Part shown: positions 1 through 8,907 of the stretch, one piece after another | Position numbering within the stretch: the stretch's first letter is position 1 | Layout of the letters: the number at the start of each line of letters is the position of its first letter | NCBI GenBank assembly: GCA_007692485.1 | Contig: REBY01000089.1 | Span: 1-37,351, forward strand | DNA: 37,351 nucleotides | Reading direction: 5' to 3' | From: Pseudomonadaceae bacterium | GTDB lineage: Bacteria > Pseudomonadota > Gammaproteobacteria > Pseudomonadales > Pseudomonadaceae | Translations under genes and position numbers: made by a program | The notes under the pieces: generated by a model | Database searches by the model: none | What the model was told of the DNA's origin: nothing | The model's input: only the letters and a program-made list of their open reading frames with translations

Positions 1-1289
1 GCGATCAGTGGCAGGTTGTAGTGCAAAAAGGTGGGCACTACGGTATCCCAGATGTGGTTGTGCTGGCCGTCGACGTTAAGACCAGCGGTTGGCCCAAGTG
101 TCGAATCCGAGGCCGGTGAGCCCGCATCACCCAGCGCTGCAGCAGTCCCTACCAGGGCAACGATGGCCAGCGGGCTGAAACCCAGCTCCATCGCCAGCGG
201 GACGTATATGGCGGCGATAATGGGAATGGTCGAGAAAGACGAACCAATACCCATAGTGATCAATAGCCCGACCAGTAGCATCAGCAGCGCAGCCAGCGCT
301 CGATTACCACCGATTAGCTCAGCGGAGCTGCCAACCAGCGTCTGAATAGCGCCGGTCTCGCGCATGACTTCGGCAAAGCCGGACGCGGCAATCATGATAA
401 AGCCGATCATCGCCATCATCTTCATGCCTTCGGTAAACACGTCATCGGCCTCGCGCCAACGCACCACCCCGGACAGGGAAAACACCACAAAACCGGCCAG
501 CGCGCCAATGATCATTGAGTTCAGCCAGAGTTGAACGACAAAGGCGACCACCACAGCAAAGAGCGCGACCAGTAAGGTCAACGGACTGTACCGGGCTTCA
601 CCGCGCTCCCGTTGTTCAGCCGGGTCCATGGCGTAATGACGCGGGCGGCGATAGCTGATAAACGCGGCCACCAGCAACCCGAGCAGCATGCCCAACGCCG
701 GCAAGGCCATCGCCTGCATCACATTGACTGCGGCGATATCAGCTCCACTCTCTGCCACATTGGCAAGCAGAATGTTGTTCAGAAAGATGCCGCCAAAACC
801 GACCGGCAGAAACATGTACGGCGTAATCAAGCCAAACGTAAGAATACACGCCACCAAGCGGCGATCCAGTTGCAGGCGGGCCATAACATAGAGCAGTGGC
901 GGGATTAGCAGAGGGATAAAAGCAATATGGATGGGTAAAATATTCTGCGAAGAAATGGCCACCGCCAGAATCACTAACAAGAGCAAAGCCTTGAGCCAAC
1001 CGGAGGCACTGTCTTGTTGCTGCTCGACCAGCCCCAGTGCTTTGTCCGCCACTGCATGGGCCAGGCCAGACTTGGCAATCGCAACGGCGAAAGCACCCAG
1101 CAAGGCATAGCTCAGAGCGACAGTCGCGCCTTTACCCAAACCACCCTGAAAAGCCTCCAGAGTCGCTTCGATACCCAGGCCACCCAGCAGACCACCCACT
1201 AACGCACCGATAATCAGCGCCACAACCACATGCACCCGCGCCAGACTGAGCGCCAGCATGACAACGACGGCAGCAACCACCGCATTCAT
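1..1289 (-). CDS. Na+/H+ antiporter family transporter (YuiF/COG2056-like), 3' end cut by window edge
   Basis: Reading the minus strand from an ATG at 1289 gives about 429 uninterrupted codons running off the left edge, so the C-terminus is missing. An AGGAA ribosome binding site lies 6 nt upstream of the ATG. The protein is almost entirely hydrophobic. It opens with [20 protein letters not shown] and contains many Gly/Ala-rich membrane segments, e.g. around [12 protein letters not shown] and [14 protein letters not shown]. There is a conserved-looking polar stretch ([20 protein letters not shown]) and a late [15 protein letters not shown] segment typical of the NhaC/COG2056 ion-transporter superfamily. 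The expected role is inner-membrane cation/proton exchange or transport of an organic anion. The family is clear but the substrate is an inference. It stands alone and is divergent from the flavin reductase at 1460. At about 430 residues it probably lacks only a short C-terminal piece. Confidence 0.8.
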   Translation of the reverse strand, partial: MNAVVAAVVVMLALSLARVHVVVALIIGALVGGLLGGLGIEATLEAFQGGLGKGATVALSYALLGAFAVAIAKSGLAHAVADKALGLVEQQQDSASGWLKALLLLVILAVAISSQNILPIHIAFIPLLIPPLLYVMARLQLDRRLVACILTFGLITPYMFLPVGFGGIFLNNILLANVAESGADIAAVNVMQAMALPALGMLLGLLVAAFISYRRPRHYAMDPAEQRERGEARYSPLTLLVALFAVVVAFVVQLWLNSMIIGALAGFVVFSLSGVVRWREADDVFTEGMKMMAMIGFIMIAASGFAEVMRETGAIQTLVGSSAELIGGNRALAALLMLLVGLLITMGIGSSFSTIPIIAAIYVPLAMELGFSPLAIVALVGTAAALGDAGSPASDSTLGPTAGLNVDGQHNHIWDTVVPTFLHYNLPLI

Positions 1290-1459
1290 AGCATATTCCT
1301 CTGCATTGGGCTCCGGGAGCCAAAGGGCGCGTACTTTGCCGCAAGCCCGATACGCTGTCAAAGCCACCGGTCGTGGAATATCTGATGACGATTTTACGTT
1401 CCCGACCAGCCGCCAAATAACCTAGGATGTAATCAACCCATTACCAAGGAGAAGTCAGC

Positions 1460-2053
1460 TTGAATATTGCCATTGTCGCCGGCAGCAGCCGCAGTAACAG
1501 CCAGACCGCCAAGGTGGCGCGGTTTATCCGCCAAACCCTGATCAACCAGTTTGACCTGGCCGAGCAGGAGGTCAGCGTAATTGATCTGGGTAGCTATCCC
1601 CTGCCCTTGTGGCCAGGTGAAGACCAGGGGCCCTGGGGTATGTTCGAGAAGCAACTGGCCAAGGCCGATGCCTTGATCGTGCTGGCGCCGGAATGGCACG
1701 GCATGGCGTGCCCGGCGATCAAGAACTTCTTCCTCTATGCAACCAAGGCGCAACTGGCGCACAAGCCGGCTATGCTCGGCGGTATTTCAGCGGGGGTGGG
1801 TGGCGCTTATCCGATCAGCGAGTTGCGCGCCTCCAGCTACAAAAACTGCCGGCTATGCTATATACCCGAACACCTGATCGTTCGCGGTGTTGAGAAGGTT
1901 ATGAACATGCCGCTGCCGGTGGACGAAGAAGACCGACGGATTCGTGAGCGGTTGAATTACAATCTGGACGTGCTGTTGCGCTATGCCGATGCGCTCAAGC
2001 CAGTGCGGGCGGCCATCGATATGAGCCTGCCCGAGTTTGCCAACGGTATGTAA
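1460..2053 (+). CDS. NAD(P)H-dependent FMN reductase family protein
   Basis: This 197-residue flavodoxin-fold oxidoreductase belongs to the NADPH-dependent FMN reductase family (relatives include ChrR/YieF). The N-terminal phosphate-binding loop GSSRSNSQ (residues 8-15) and the segment LAPEWHGMACPAIKNF, which should contact the flavin, are visible. The family transfers electrons from NAD(P)H through FMN to quinones, metals or other acceptors; the physiological acceptor here cannot be read from sequence. The start is a TTG at 1460 supported by a strong AAGGAGA at 1446-1452, 7 nt upstream; no in-frame ATG precedes it. The gene stands alone, divergent from the transporter, and ends just before a perfect bidirectional terminator shared with the FimV-like gene. 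It is a cytoplasmic protein of normal length. Confidence 0.85.
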   Translation: MNIAIVAGSSRSNSQTAKVARFIRQTLINQFDLAEQEVSVIDLGSYPLPLWPGEDQGPWGMFEKQLAKADALIVLAPEWHGMACPAIKNFFLYATKAQLAHKPAMLGGISAGVGGAYPISELRASSYKNCRLCYIPEHLIVRGVEKVMNMPLPVDEEDRRIRERLNYNLDVLLRYADALKPVRAAIDMSLPEFANGM

Positions 2054-2069
2054 TGTTTGCGGATGGATA

Positions 2070-2099
2070 AAAAATGCCCCGACATTGCGGGGCATTTTT
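2070..2099. terminator. Bidirectional intrinsic terminator
   Basis: A perfect 12-bp stem (AAAAATGCCCCG / CGGGGCATTTTT) encloses a 6-nt loop. A-tracts and T-tracts on the two sides let it work in both directions. It lies between the convergent flavin reductase (stop at 2053) and the FimV-like gene (stop at 2103). Confidence 0.92.
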
Positions 2100-2102
2100 C
2101 AA

Positions 2103-4115
2103 TCAGCGGCGAGCGTTGTCATTCTGCTTTTGCGCGTCCGGCTCATGGTCATCCAGTTCCTCGACTTCCGGTAAACGATCAAGGCTGCTTTCAAAGTCTT
2201 CGTCGAAATCTGCCTCAACATTGGCCGTCTTACCATTATCCTGCTTGCGGGTGGATTCGGGCTCCAATGCGTCAATCAGGTCCCAGTCAGGATCCAGGCT
2301 GAAATCGTTCAGATTCATCTGCCCTTCATCGCTGTCACCATCGAGCTCTTCGGCAACGTCGAAAGCATCTTCATCCAGTAGCGGATCAAGTTTATCAATC
2401 TTTTCAACCTGATCATTTTTTTCCGCAGCCGTCTGTTGCAAGGCCGGAAAACGGGTGCGTAATTGATCAATGGCTGCGGCGTCACCACCGAGCTGAACGG
2501 TTTCTACCGCCAAATCATTGAACGCTGGCGCATCATTCAGCTCACCCAGCACGCGCAATTGCTTGTAGCGCAGTTCCAGTCGCTCGGGATCTTCACCAAT
2601 CGCCTTGTCGAGCATGACCCTGGCTTCCGGAAAACGACCATAAGTCAGGTAGAGTTCAACACCATCCAATGGGTCCACAGACGCTTTCGGCGCCTCTTGC
2701 GGCTTGACCGGGCGGGCCAGCATACGCGGCTCGTCGTTGCTGGGCACCACAGGTACAACAGCAGGCTCAGCCGGTTGTGGCTCACGCCGACGACGGATAA
2801 ACAAGCCCAGCAAAAATGCCAGCAGAACTGCTAGCGGCGACCACAGCCATGCATTCCAACCGCCTTCCGAGGTTGCCGGCGTGGTATCGACCACATTGGT
2901 CTCACTGGCTGGCAGTGGGTCAGCACTCAGACTGCCAGCGTCCGGGCTGTCAGTTCCATCGGGCGAGGTCGGGCCACCCTGGTCAGGACCATCCAGTTGC
3001 CCACCAGCAATCACACCCGCCACCGCCGCGCCCTCTTCAGCGTCCCGCGCCGCACGCATCACTTCCAGCTCAGCTTGCAGCATGGCGATTTGCCGGTCGC
3101 GATCTTCCAGCTCACTGAGCAAAACATTAAAACGCGACTCCAGCGCTGCCATACGCTGCTGCATGCCCTGGGTATCGCTATCGCTGGCGACTTCGGGAAG
3201 GCTTTCGATACGCAGACGATCTTCCAGACTCGCGGACTCTTCACTGCTGGCGGCAACAGCCGACTCGGTTTCACGCTCAGGATCGCGCGCTTCAACCACT
3301 GTCGGCGCTTCCATGCCGCGCGGCGGCGTTCTTGCAGGTTCGGCGGCCTCAGCATCGATGGCCTCATCCGCCAGACTCGCCACTGCCGTTTCAACGCCCA
3401 ACTGATCTGCCGTGGGTAAGACCAGTTCCTGATTCTGCCGCAGACGGTTGATATCACCATTGACAAAGGCATCAGGGTTCAGCGCACGTATCGCCAGCAT
3501 GGTTTGGCGGATACCCGCCTGTGGGGCCGGACGCTGACTGCTGGCGATATCCCATAAGGTGTCACCGGCTTGTGTGGTGTAGCGCAACGCGTCACTGGCG
3601 GGGGAAAGGTCAGGCAGTGCCGGCGCAGCAGGTTCAACTCGAGCGGCCGGTGCCGTAGCAACCGGACGTTGACTCGGGGCCGGAGTTGCCGCCGCTACCC
3701 GGCCGGTTCGCGGGTCATACATTGGCGGGTCAAGCAGCAACGTATATTCGCGCAAAATTCGCCCGTTGGGCTGTCGCAGCTCAACCAGAAAGTTCAGGTA
3801 AGGCTCGCGCACCGGTTGCTGCGATTGCACCCGTATTTGTAACTGTCCGCCTTCACTGACCGGTGTAAAGCGCAGGCCGGTGAGAAAGTGCGAGCGCTCA
3901 ACGCCAGCCAGCTGAAAGGCATCCGAACTGGCCAGGCTGACGCGAATATCGTCTACCTGAATGCCCTGTGAACCCGGAATCTCGATCACCGCGTTGAGTG
4001 GCTGATTAAGCGCTGATTTCAGCTCCAGTTCACCCAGCCCGACTGCGTTACTCACGCCGACATATAATGCTGCCAGTGAGGCAACGCCTGTGATGATTTG
4101 GCGTTTGACTGCCAT
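2103..4115 (-). CDS. FimV-like LysM peptidoglycan-binding inner-membrane protein (short paralogue)
   Basis: A 670-residue protein with FimV architecture. It has a signal peptide (residues 1 to about 25, ending near SNAVG). A FimV N-terminal domain follows (LGELELKSALNQPL ... REPYLNFLVELRQPNGR ... LLLDPP, about 27-130), then a LysM domain (TQAGDTLWDIA, about 175-240). Next come a coiled coil (about 315-360), one membrane segment (WLWSPLAVLLAFLLGLF, about 420-440) and a cytoplasmic TPR-like segment (LYLTYGRFPEARVMLDKAI). The tail is acidic and ends QKQNDNARR. FimV-type proteins connect peptidoglycan to polar assemblies such as type IV pili; the role of this copy is inferred. It lacks the C-terminal FimV motif seen in the second FimV of this window (34554-37351). 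I chose ATG 4115 because an AGAGGA site precedes it and the signal peptide starts there; a longer reading to 4205 adds an implausible N-terminus. Confidence 0.85.
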   Translation of the reverse strand: MAVKRQIITGVASLAALYVGVSNAVGLGELELKSALNQPLNAVIEIPGSQGIQVDDIRVSLASSDAFQLAGVERSHFLTGLRFTPVSEGGQLQIRVQSQQPVREPYLNFLVELRQPNGRILREYTLLLDPPMYDPRTGRVAAATPAPSQRPVATAPAARVEPAAPALPDLSPASDALRYTTQAGDTLWDIASSQRPAPQAGIRQTMLAIRALNPDAFVNGDINRLRQNQELVLPTADQLGVETAVASLADEAIDAEAAEPARTPPRGMEAPTVVEARDPERETESAVAASSEESASLEDRLRIESLPEVASDSDTQGMQQRMAALESRFNVLLSELEDRDRQIAMLQAELEVMRAARDAEEGAAVAGVIAGGQLDGPDQGGPTSPDGTDSPDAGSLSADPLPASETNVVDTTPATSEGGWNAWLWSPLAVLLAFLLGLFIRRRREPQPAEPAVVPVVPSNDEPRMLARPVKPQEAPKASVDPLDGVELYLTYGRFPEARVMLDKAIGEDPERLELRYKQLRVLGELNDAPAFNDLAVETVQLGGDAAAIDQLRTRFPALQQTAAEKNDQVEKIDKLDPLLDEDAFDVAEELDGDSDEGQMNLNDFSLDPDWDLIDALEPESTRKQDNGKTANVEADFDEDFESSLDRLPEVEELDDHEPDAQKQNDNARR

Positions 4116-4451
4116 ACCCGATCCTCTTTGTTGATCAATACCCGCAAGCGAGCATTGTAAATGCTGTCCTTGCATTCCCTGAAGGCGCTGGAACGCACTG
4201 ATCACTCATGATCTGTATAGTTCATTATGCCACTACTTTGTAGTCAAATCGAAGCTTTGCCGACAAAAACGTCAAACAAAAGACAATAGAAGCCACAGGC
4301 AGCATCTCAAAGTCACTTTATTGACCCAATCAACCACCCATACAGGCTTTTTCCATCGTCCGGAGCTGAAACAGGTCCGAGTTATCGCCAGCAAAATGAA
4401 GCCTGGCGCATCTTCAGGTAGAATGCCGCCAGACCATTACCGGGTAGCCGC
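4116..4451. other. Divergent intergenic region between fimV-like gene and cmoA
   Basis: These 336 bp contain no convincing gene. On the minus strand there is an extended -10 (TGGCATAAT; hexamer at 4224-4229) suited to the FimV-like gene, with about 100 nt of leader. A short palindrome ACTAC-TTT-GTAGT (4232-4244) lies just upstream of it and could be an operator. On the plus strand a -10-like TAGAAT (4419-4424) precedes cmoA, without a good -35. No riboswitch-like fold or RNA gene was recognised. Confidence 0.5.
4224..4229 (-). promoter_or_regulatory. Candidate extended -10 promoter for the FimV-like gene
   Basis: The minus strand reads TG-G-CATAAT, an extended -10 of sigma-70 type, about 110 nt upstream of the chosen ATG. 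A TTGACT hexamer lies too close (12 nt) to act as a regular -35, so recognition would rest on the extended -10. Confidence 0.35.
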
Positions 4452-5195
4452 ATGAGCGATATTGACCAACTGTTTTCCCGCCCTCTGGCCAAGGTCAGCG
4501 ACTTTGTCTTTGACCAGGATGTTGCGCGCGTGTTTCCCGATATGATCAAGCGCTCGGTACCCGGCTACCCGACCATTATCGAATCCATTGGCTTGATCGC
4601 TGGCCAGCACGCACAGGCCAACAGCCTGATCTATGACCTGGGCTGCTCACTGGGCGCGGCTACACAGTCCATGCGTCGCCACGTACATGTCGAAGGCTGC
4701 CGGATCATTGCCGTGGATAACGCCGCAGCCATGCTCGAGCGCTGCAATGAATATTTGCAGGCGCAGGACGCTATGGTGGAAAGCCTGCTACCGGCAGAAA
4801 CCCGGCAAGCCGACATCCTCGATTTGACGCTCGCACCCTGCTCCGTAGTGGTGCTGAATTTCACCTTGCAATTCATCCCGCCTGACGATCGCCTGACCCT
4901 GCTGCGCAAGATCCGCGACGCCTTGCTGCCCGGCGGCATTCTGATCCTGTCGGAGAAGCTGCAATTTGCCGATCCAGCCACCCAGGAGAATCTGGAGCGC
5001 CTGCATTACGCCTTCAAACGCGCAAATGGCTATAGCGATCTTGAGATCGCACAAAAGCGCAGTGCGATAGAGCATGTGATGCGGCCAGATACGCTGGAAT
5101 GCCACCAGCAACGCTTGCAAGAGGCTGGCTTTGCACGCAGCCATACCTGGTTCCAATGCCTCAACTTCTGCTCGATGATTGCCTGCCGTGATTGA
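4452..5195 (+). CDS. cmoA: Carboxy-S-adenosyl-L-methionine synthase CmoA
   Basis: A 247-residue class I methyltransferase fold matching CmoA, which converts S-adenosylmethionine plus prephenate to carboxy-SAM, the donor CmoB uses to make 5-carboxymethoxyuridine at tRNA position 34. Diagnostic stretches include the N-terminus [32 protein letters not shown] (about 38-50), the SAM-binding motif [11 protein letters not shown] (about 61-71), and [12 protein letters not shown] (about 136-147). C-terminal motifs include LSEKLQF and [13 protein letters not shown]. The length equals the family norm. It overlaps the start of cmoB by 8 nt, so the two enzymes of one pathway are translationally coupled. 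The start ATG lacks a strong Shine-Dalgarno sequence, but the N-terminus matches the family. Confidence 0.97.
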   Translation: MSDIDQLFSRPLAKVSDFVFDQDVARVFPDMIKRSVPGYPTIIESIGLIAGQHAQANSLIYDLGCSLGAATQSMRRHVHVEGCRIIAVDNAAAMLERCNEYLQAQDAMVESLLPAETRQADILDLTLAPCSVVVLNFTLQFIPPDDRLTLLRKIRDALLPGGILILSEKLQFADPATQENLERLHYAFKRANGYSDLEIAQKRSAIEHVMRPDTLECHQQRLQEAGFARSHTWFQCLNFCSMIACRD

Positions 5196-6174
5196 TAATT
5201 CTGCCCTGTTTACCGCTCTGGCGGACACCCCGCTGGCCACCTGGCCAGACACACTGCAAAGCGTACTCGATGAGCGCCAGCAGGCGATGCAACGGCACGG
5301 CGACTGGCAACGCTGGCAAACCAGCCTGCACGCTTTGCCAGCAGCGCAGCCCAGCCAGGTCGATTTAACGGCGGCCGTGCGTGTTGGCCAAGCAGCTGAT
5401 CTGCCGGCAGATCAGCACGCCCCTTTACGCGATGCGCTGATGGGTTTGCATCCCTGGCGCAAAGGCCCCTTCCACCTGTTTGACCAGCATATTGATTGCG
5501 AATGGCGCTCGGACTGGAAGTGGCAGCGGGTAGCACCGCATATCGATCTGCGTAACCGCCTGGTGCTGGATGTAGGTTCGGGGAACGGTTACTACCTCTG
5601 GCGCATGCTCGGTGCGGGTGCTCGACTGGCTCTGGGAGTTGATCCCAACTTGCTGTTTATGCATCAGTTTAATGCCCTAAAACAGTATTTACCTGAACAC
5701 CCTGCCTGGCAGCTACCGCTGACACTGGAGCAACTGCCGGTGCCGCCTGGCGGCTTCGATACGGTATTTTCCATGGGCGTGCTTTATCACCGCCGCTCGC
5801 CTATCGACCACCTGCTGCAACTCAAGGCCTGCTTGCGCCCCGGTGGCGAACTGGTCCTGGAAACCCTGGTCATTGAAGGCGACGAGCGCAACTGCCTGTT
5901 GCCGGAAGACCGTTATGCCCAAATGCGTAATGTCTGGTTTTTGCCCTCGGTAGCCATGCTGGAACGCTTCCTGGCACGTTGCGGCTTCCATTCGATTCGT
6001 TGTGTGGATGTGAGCAGAACGCTACCCGATGAACAGCGCAGCACAGAGTGGATGCGCTTTCAGTCACTGCCCAACTTCCTCGATGCCGAGAACCCGGACT
6101 TGACCGTTGAAGGCTACCCCGCGCCGCTACGCGCCACCTTGGTAGCCAGATCAGGATCAATGGGGTCAGAGTAA
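5188..6174 (+). CDS. cmoB: tRNA U34 carboxymethyltransferase CmoB with repeat-derived C-terminal tail
   Basis: A 328-residue protein that transfers the carboxymethyl group of carboxy-SAM to 5-hydroxyuridine at the wobble position of tRNA. The CmoB core is complete. It includes [22 protein letters not shown] (family positions for carboxy-SAM contact), the Rossmann motif [14 protein letters not shown], and [18 protein letters not shown]-like and [14 protein letters not shown] segments lie near the end. I chose GTG 5188, which gives MIDNSALF as in relatives; a TTG at 5179 would add three residues. The last residues SGSMGSE and the TAA stop lie inside a perfect inverted repeat (6153-6245), so the natural C-terminus has been replaced after about VAR. 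The replacement falls at the very end and should be tolerated. Confidence 0.95.
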   Translation: MIDNSALFTALADTPLATWPDTLQSVLDERQQAMQRHGDWQRWQTSLHALPAAQPSQVDLTAAVRVGQAADLPADQHAPLRDALMGLHPWRKGPFHLFDQHIDCEWRSDWKWQRVAPHIDLRNRLVLDVGSGNGYYLWRMLGAGARLALGVDPNLLFMHQFNALKQYLPEHPAWQLPLTLEQLPVPPGGFDTVFSMGVLYHRRSPIDHLLQLKACLRPGGELVLETLVIEGDERNCLLPEDRYAQMRNVWFLPSVAMLERFLARCGFHSIRCVDVSRTLPDEQRSTEWMRFQSLPNFLDAENPDLTVEGYPAPLRATLVARSGSMGSE

Positions 6175-6245
6175 ATTGAAACCCCGGTATCTTGCTTGTA
6201 TCACCTGCAACAGCTGTTTCAATTTACTCTGACCCCATTGATCCT
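6153..6245. repeat. Perfect 30-bp inverted repeat spanning both stop codons of convergent genes
   Basis: The left arm (6153-6182) and right arm (6216-6245) are exact reverse complements over 30 bp, separated by 33 nt. Each arm contains GGGGTCAGAGTAAATT. Read outward-in, each arm translates as GSMGSE followed by TAA, in frame with cmoB from the left and with the GGDEF-EAL gene from the right. The two stop codons are mirror images at 6172-6174 and 6224-6226. The hairpin could terminate transcription from both sides, although it lacks a U-tract. The core resembles, from memory, short dispersed repeats associated with REP/IS200-type (RAYT) transposases in proteobacteria; that link is an inference. 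Confidence 0.93.
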
Positions 6246-8863
6246 ATCCAGGCTTCGAGAGCTTCGGGTGGCAGGGGGCGGGAGAACAGGAAACCCTGGC
6301 ATAGCGCGCAACCTCGGCTTTGCAAAAACTTCCACTGCGCGTCGGTTTCTACGCCTTCGGCGACCGCACTCAAGCCCATGTTTGCGGCCATATCCAGAAT
6401 GGTGGTCACCAGCTGATTGTCTTCTGGACGTTCCGGAACGCCGGCGAGAAAGCTCTTGTCGATCTTCAGCCGGTCAATCGGGAAGCGGCGCAGATAGGCC
6501 AGCGAAGAGTAACCGGTACCAAAATCATCGATCGCCAGCCCAACGCCCAGCTTCTTCAGTTGGCGCAGGGTTTGCTCACTTTGTTCGGCATGCGTCATCA
6601 AGGCTGACTCGGTAATCTCCAGCTCCAGCATCCGCGCCGGCAAGCCGGTGCTTTGCAGGGCCTCATCTACCAGCGCAACGACATCCTGCTGAACAAATTG
6701 ACGCGGCGAAAGATTGACCGCAATAAACGCCAGACCGAGCCCCTTATGGTGCCAGGCCAGCGCCTGGCGACAAGCTTGCTGCAAGACCCAGCGGCCGATG
6801 GATACGATCAGCCCGCTATGTTCAGCCAGCGGTATAAAGCGATCCGGCGCAATCATCCCCAGGGTTGGGTGCTGCCAGCGCAACAGGGCTTCAACTCCGA
6901 TGGTGCGTCCGCTACGAACGTTCAAGAGCGGCTGGTAATGCAGGCTCAGCTCATCATTCTCCACCGCTTTGCGCAAGGCACGCTCAAGCTCGAAACGCTC
7001 ATTGGCTGCCTCGGTCATCTCGCGGCTATATGCACAGACTTGATCACGCCCACGTGATTTTGCGGTATCCATGGCAGCATCGGCATTACGCACCAGATCT
7101 GCGGCCGTAGAGCCGTGCTGTGGGAAGTAGGCATAGCCAATGCTGCTACCCAGATAGATTTCCCGCCCATCCGCCAATACCAGTGGTCGGCGCATTTCTG
7201 CGCAAATAGCCTGACCGATGTCGACAATTTTCTCGGGCGGCTGATCAGGTGCCAACAGAAGAAACTCGTCGCCGCCCAGGCGCGCCAGCACATCATCCGG
7301 GCCAGCAAATATCTGCAGCCGTTTGCCGGCTTCCATCAACACTTCGTCACCCACAGCATGGCCAAGGCTGTCGTTGATCGCCTTGAAGCGGTCCAGGTCG
7401 ATATAGAGTACGGCTAACCCTTGGTGGTCTGCCTGTCGCTGACGAATGGCATACTCTAGCCGCTGCATCACCAGATGCCGGTTGGCAAGCCCGGTAAGGC
7501 TGTCATAGTGTGCCATCAGCTGCAGCTGCTCCTGACTGCGGCGCAGGCGGGTAATATCGCTGAACATGACCAGATAGCGGGTTACTCGCCCGCTCGCGTC
7601 GGTCACGGCATTCGCCGTCACCCAGAGACTGATTTCACCCTCACCGGCGCGCTCGATCAGACTTTCACCCTGCCAATATCCATCGCGACGCAACTGCCTG
7701 AGCATGTCACGGGTCAGTTGCCAGGGCGTGCATGCCTTGCCACGCAGCATGGGCCGCAAGCCCTTGACCTGTTCGCAACCCAGCCCGGTAATCTGGGTAA
7801 AGGCCGGATTGACATTGAGTGTGCGCCAGCTAGCGTCCAATACCATCATGCCTTCACGGCTGTTATCAAACACCGCAGCGGCTTCGCGCAGGGACTCTTC
7901 CGCCGCTTTGTGCTCGGTTATATCATCGGCAATCATCACATAGCATTGCACTGAGCCATCGCGCTCGCGCAGCAAGGTCACGGTCAAGCTGATCCAGGCA
8001 ACGCTTTGGTCATAGCGTCGATAACGGCTTTGCAGCTGGAAACTTTCGACCCGACCACGACGTAAGTCGCGCATTAGCTCTTCCAGCCGGTTGGCGGTCT
8101 GATCCAGTAACAGAGTGCGCGGCTTAACAGACGCCATGGTTGCTTCGGTGTAACCGGTATTCTGGTAAAACGCCGGATTGGCACTGAGCAAGCGCCCCTC
8201 CCGATCCAGCAGCAGCATCCCTACGGCGGCATGCTCAAACACAGCGACAAAGCGCTGCTCAATCAGCTCGCGCTCTTCCGCCAGACGGCTCTTCTGGACG
8301 ACCAGTGCCGCCAGGCTGGAAAACTCTTCCAGCCAGTCACGCTCGTTGCAATCAGGCTCTGTGGGCTCACGATTGTAGACGGCAAAGGTACCAAGCACCT
8401 TGCCATCTTCATTTCTGATCGGCGATGACCAGCAGGCGCGAATGCCGCCAACGTGGGCCAGCTCCTGAAAGTCCTGCCAGAGGGGATCGGTTTGCGTGTC
8501 GCTGACGAAGACGGCTTCACCGCGCGCCGCGGCAGTACCACAAGAGCCTATGCCCTCACCCGGAGTCACCCCATTGAGCATGCGGGTGTAAGCAGCCGGC
8601 AAACTGGGCCCGGCCAGGGTGCGGAAGTTGCCGTCGTTTGGATCAATCAGCAGCACCGAGGCCATCTGCCCCGGCCGCAAAGCTTCCCACTCTAGCGCCA
8701 GGCGCTCAAGCAGCTCAGCCAGTGGCGCTCTGGCGAGCAAACCATCAAAGAGTTGCATACGCGCGCGCTGGACCAGACGCTGGTCTACTGGCTGCCTACT
8801 CGGATCAATCAACTCATCAGGCTTGATCAGGCCGGTTATTCGGCGAAGCAAGGCTTTCAACAT
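6224..8863 (-). CDS. GAF-PAS-PAS-GGDEF-EAL cyclic-di-GMP enzyme
   Basis: An 879-residue cytoplasmic signalling protein without obvious membrane segments. Domains in order are GAF (about 40-190), PAS (about 200-315), PAS (about 325-440), GGDEF (about 450-610) and EAL (about 625-870). The GGDEF motif is intact (RLGGDEF, G530-F534), but the inhibitory RxxD site just before it is absent (the position reads GPDD). The EAL domain keeps its signature: EALLRW at 658, NLSPRQF, ELEITES, DDFGTGYSSL with D779/D780, K800, and EGVET near 836-840. It is therefore likely to have phosphodiesterase activity and possibly cyclase activity, tuned by the sensory domains. The protein ends AWIGSMGSE, where the last six residues and the stop come from the inverted repeat at 6153-6245. 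The ATG at 8863 has only a weak upstream GAG. It is convergent with cmoB. Confidence 0.95.
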   Translation of the reverse strand: MLKALLRRITGLIKPDELIDPSRQPVDQRLVQRARMQLFDGLLARAPLAELLERLALEWEALRPGQMASVLLIDPNDGNFRTLAGPSLPAAYTRMLNGVTPGEGIGSCGTAAARGEAVFVSDTQTDPLWQDFQELAHVGGIRACWSSPIRNEDGKVLGTFAVYNREPTEPDCNERDWLEEFSSLAALVVQKSRLAEERELIEQRFVAVFEHAAVGMLLLDREGRLLSANPAFYQNTGYTEATMASVKPRTLLLDQTANRLEELMRDLRRGRVESFQLQSRYRRYDQSVAWISLTVTLLRERDGSVQCYVMIADDITEHKAAEESLREAAAVFDNSREGMMVLDASWRTLNVNPAFTQITGLGCEQVKGLRPMLRGKACTPWQLTRDMLRQLRRDGYWQGESLIERAGEGEISLWVTANAVTDASGRVTRYLVMFSDITRLRRSQEQLQLMAHYDSLTGLANRHLVMQRLEYAIRQRQADHQGLAVLYIDLDRFKAINDSLGHAVGDEVLMEAGKRLQIFAGPDDVLARLGGDEFLLLAPDQPPEKIVDIGQAICAEMRRPLVLADGREIYLGSSIGYAYFPQHGSTAADLVRNADAAMDTAKSRGRDQVCAYSREMTEAANERFELERALRKAVENDELSLHYQPLLNVRSGRTIGVEALLRWQHPTLGMIAPDRFIPLAEHSGLIVSIGRWVLQQACRQALAWHHKGLGLAFIAVNLSPRQFVQQDVVALVDEALQSTGLPARMLELEITESALMTHAEQSEQTLRQLKKLGVGLAIDDFGTGYSSLAYLRRFPIDRLKIDKSFLAGVPERPEDNQLVTTILDMAANMGLSAVAEGVETDAQWKFLQSRGCALCQGFLFSRPLPPEALEAWIGSMGSE

Positions 8864-8907
8864 GCGCGACTCAAGCCGTTAATAAAGAATAATCACAGCA
8901 TAGCAGC

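Noticed and set aside
2704-3405. Ser-rich plus-strand open frame of 233 codons
   Set aside because: Same effect: antisense to the acidic and Ala-rich linker of the FimV-like gene.
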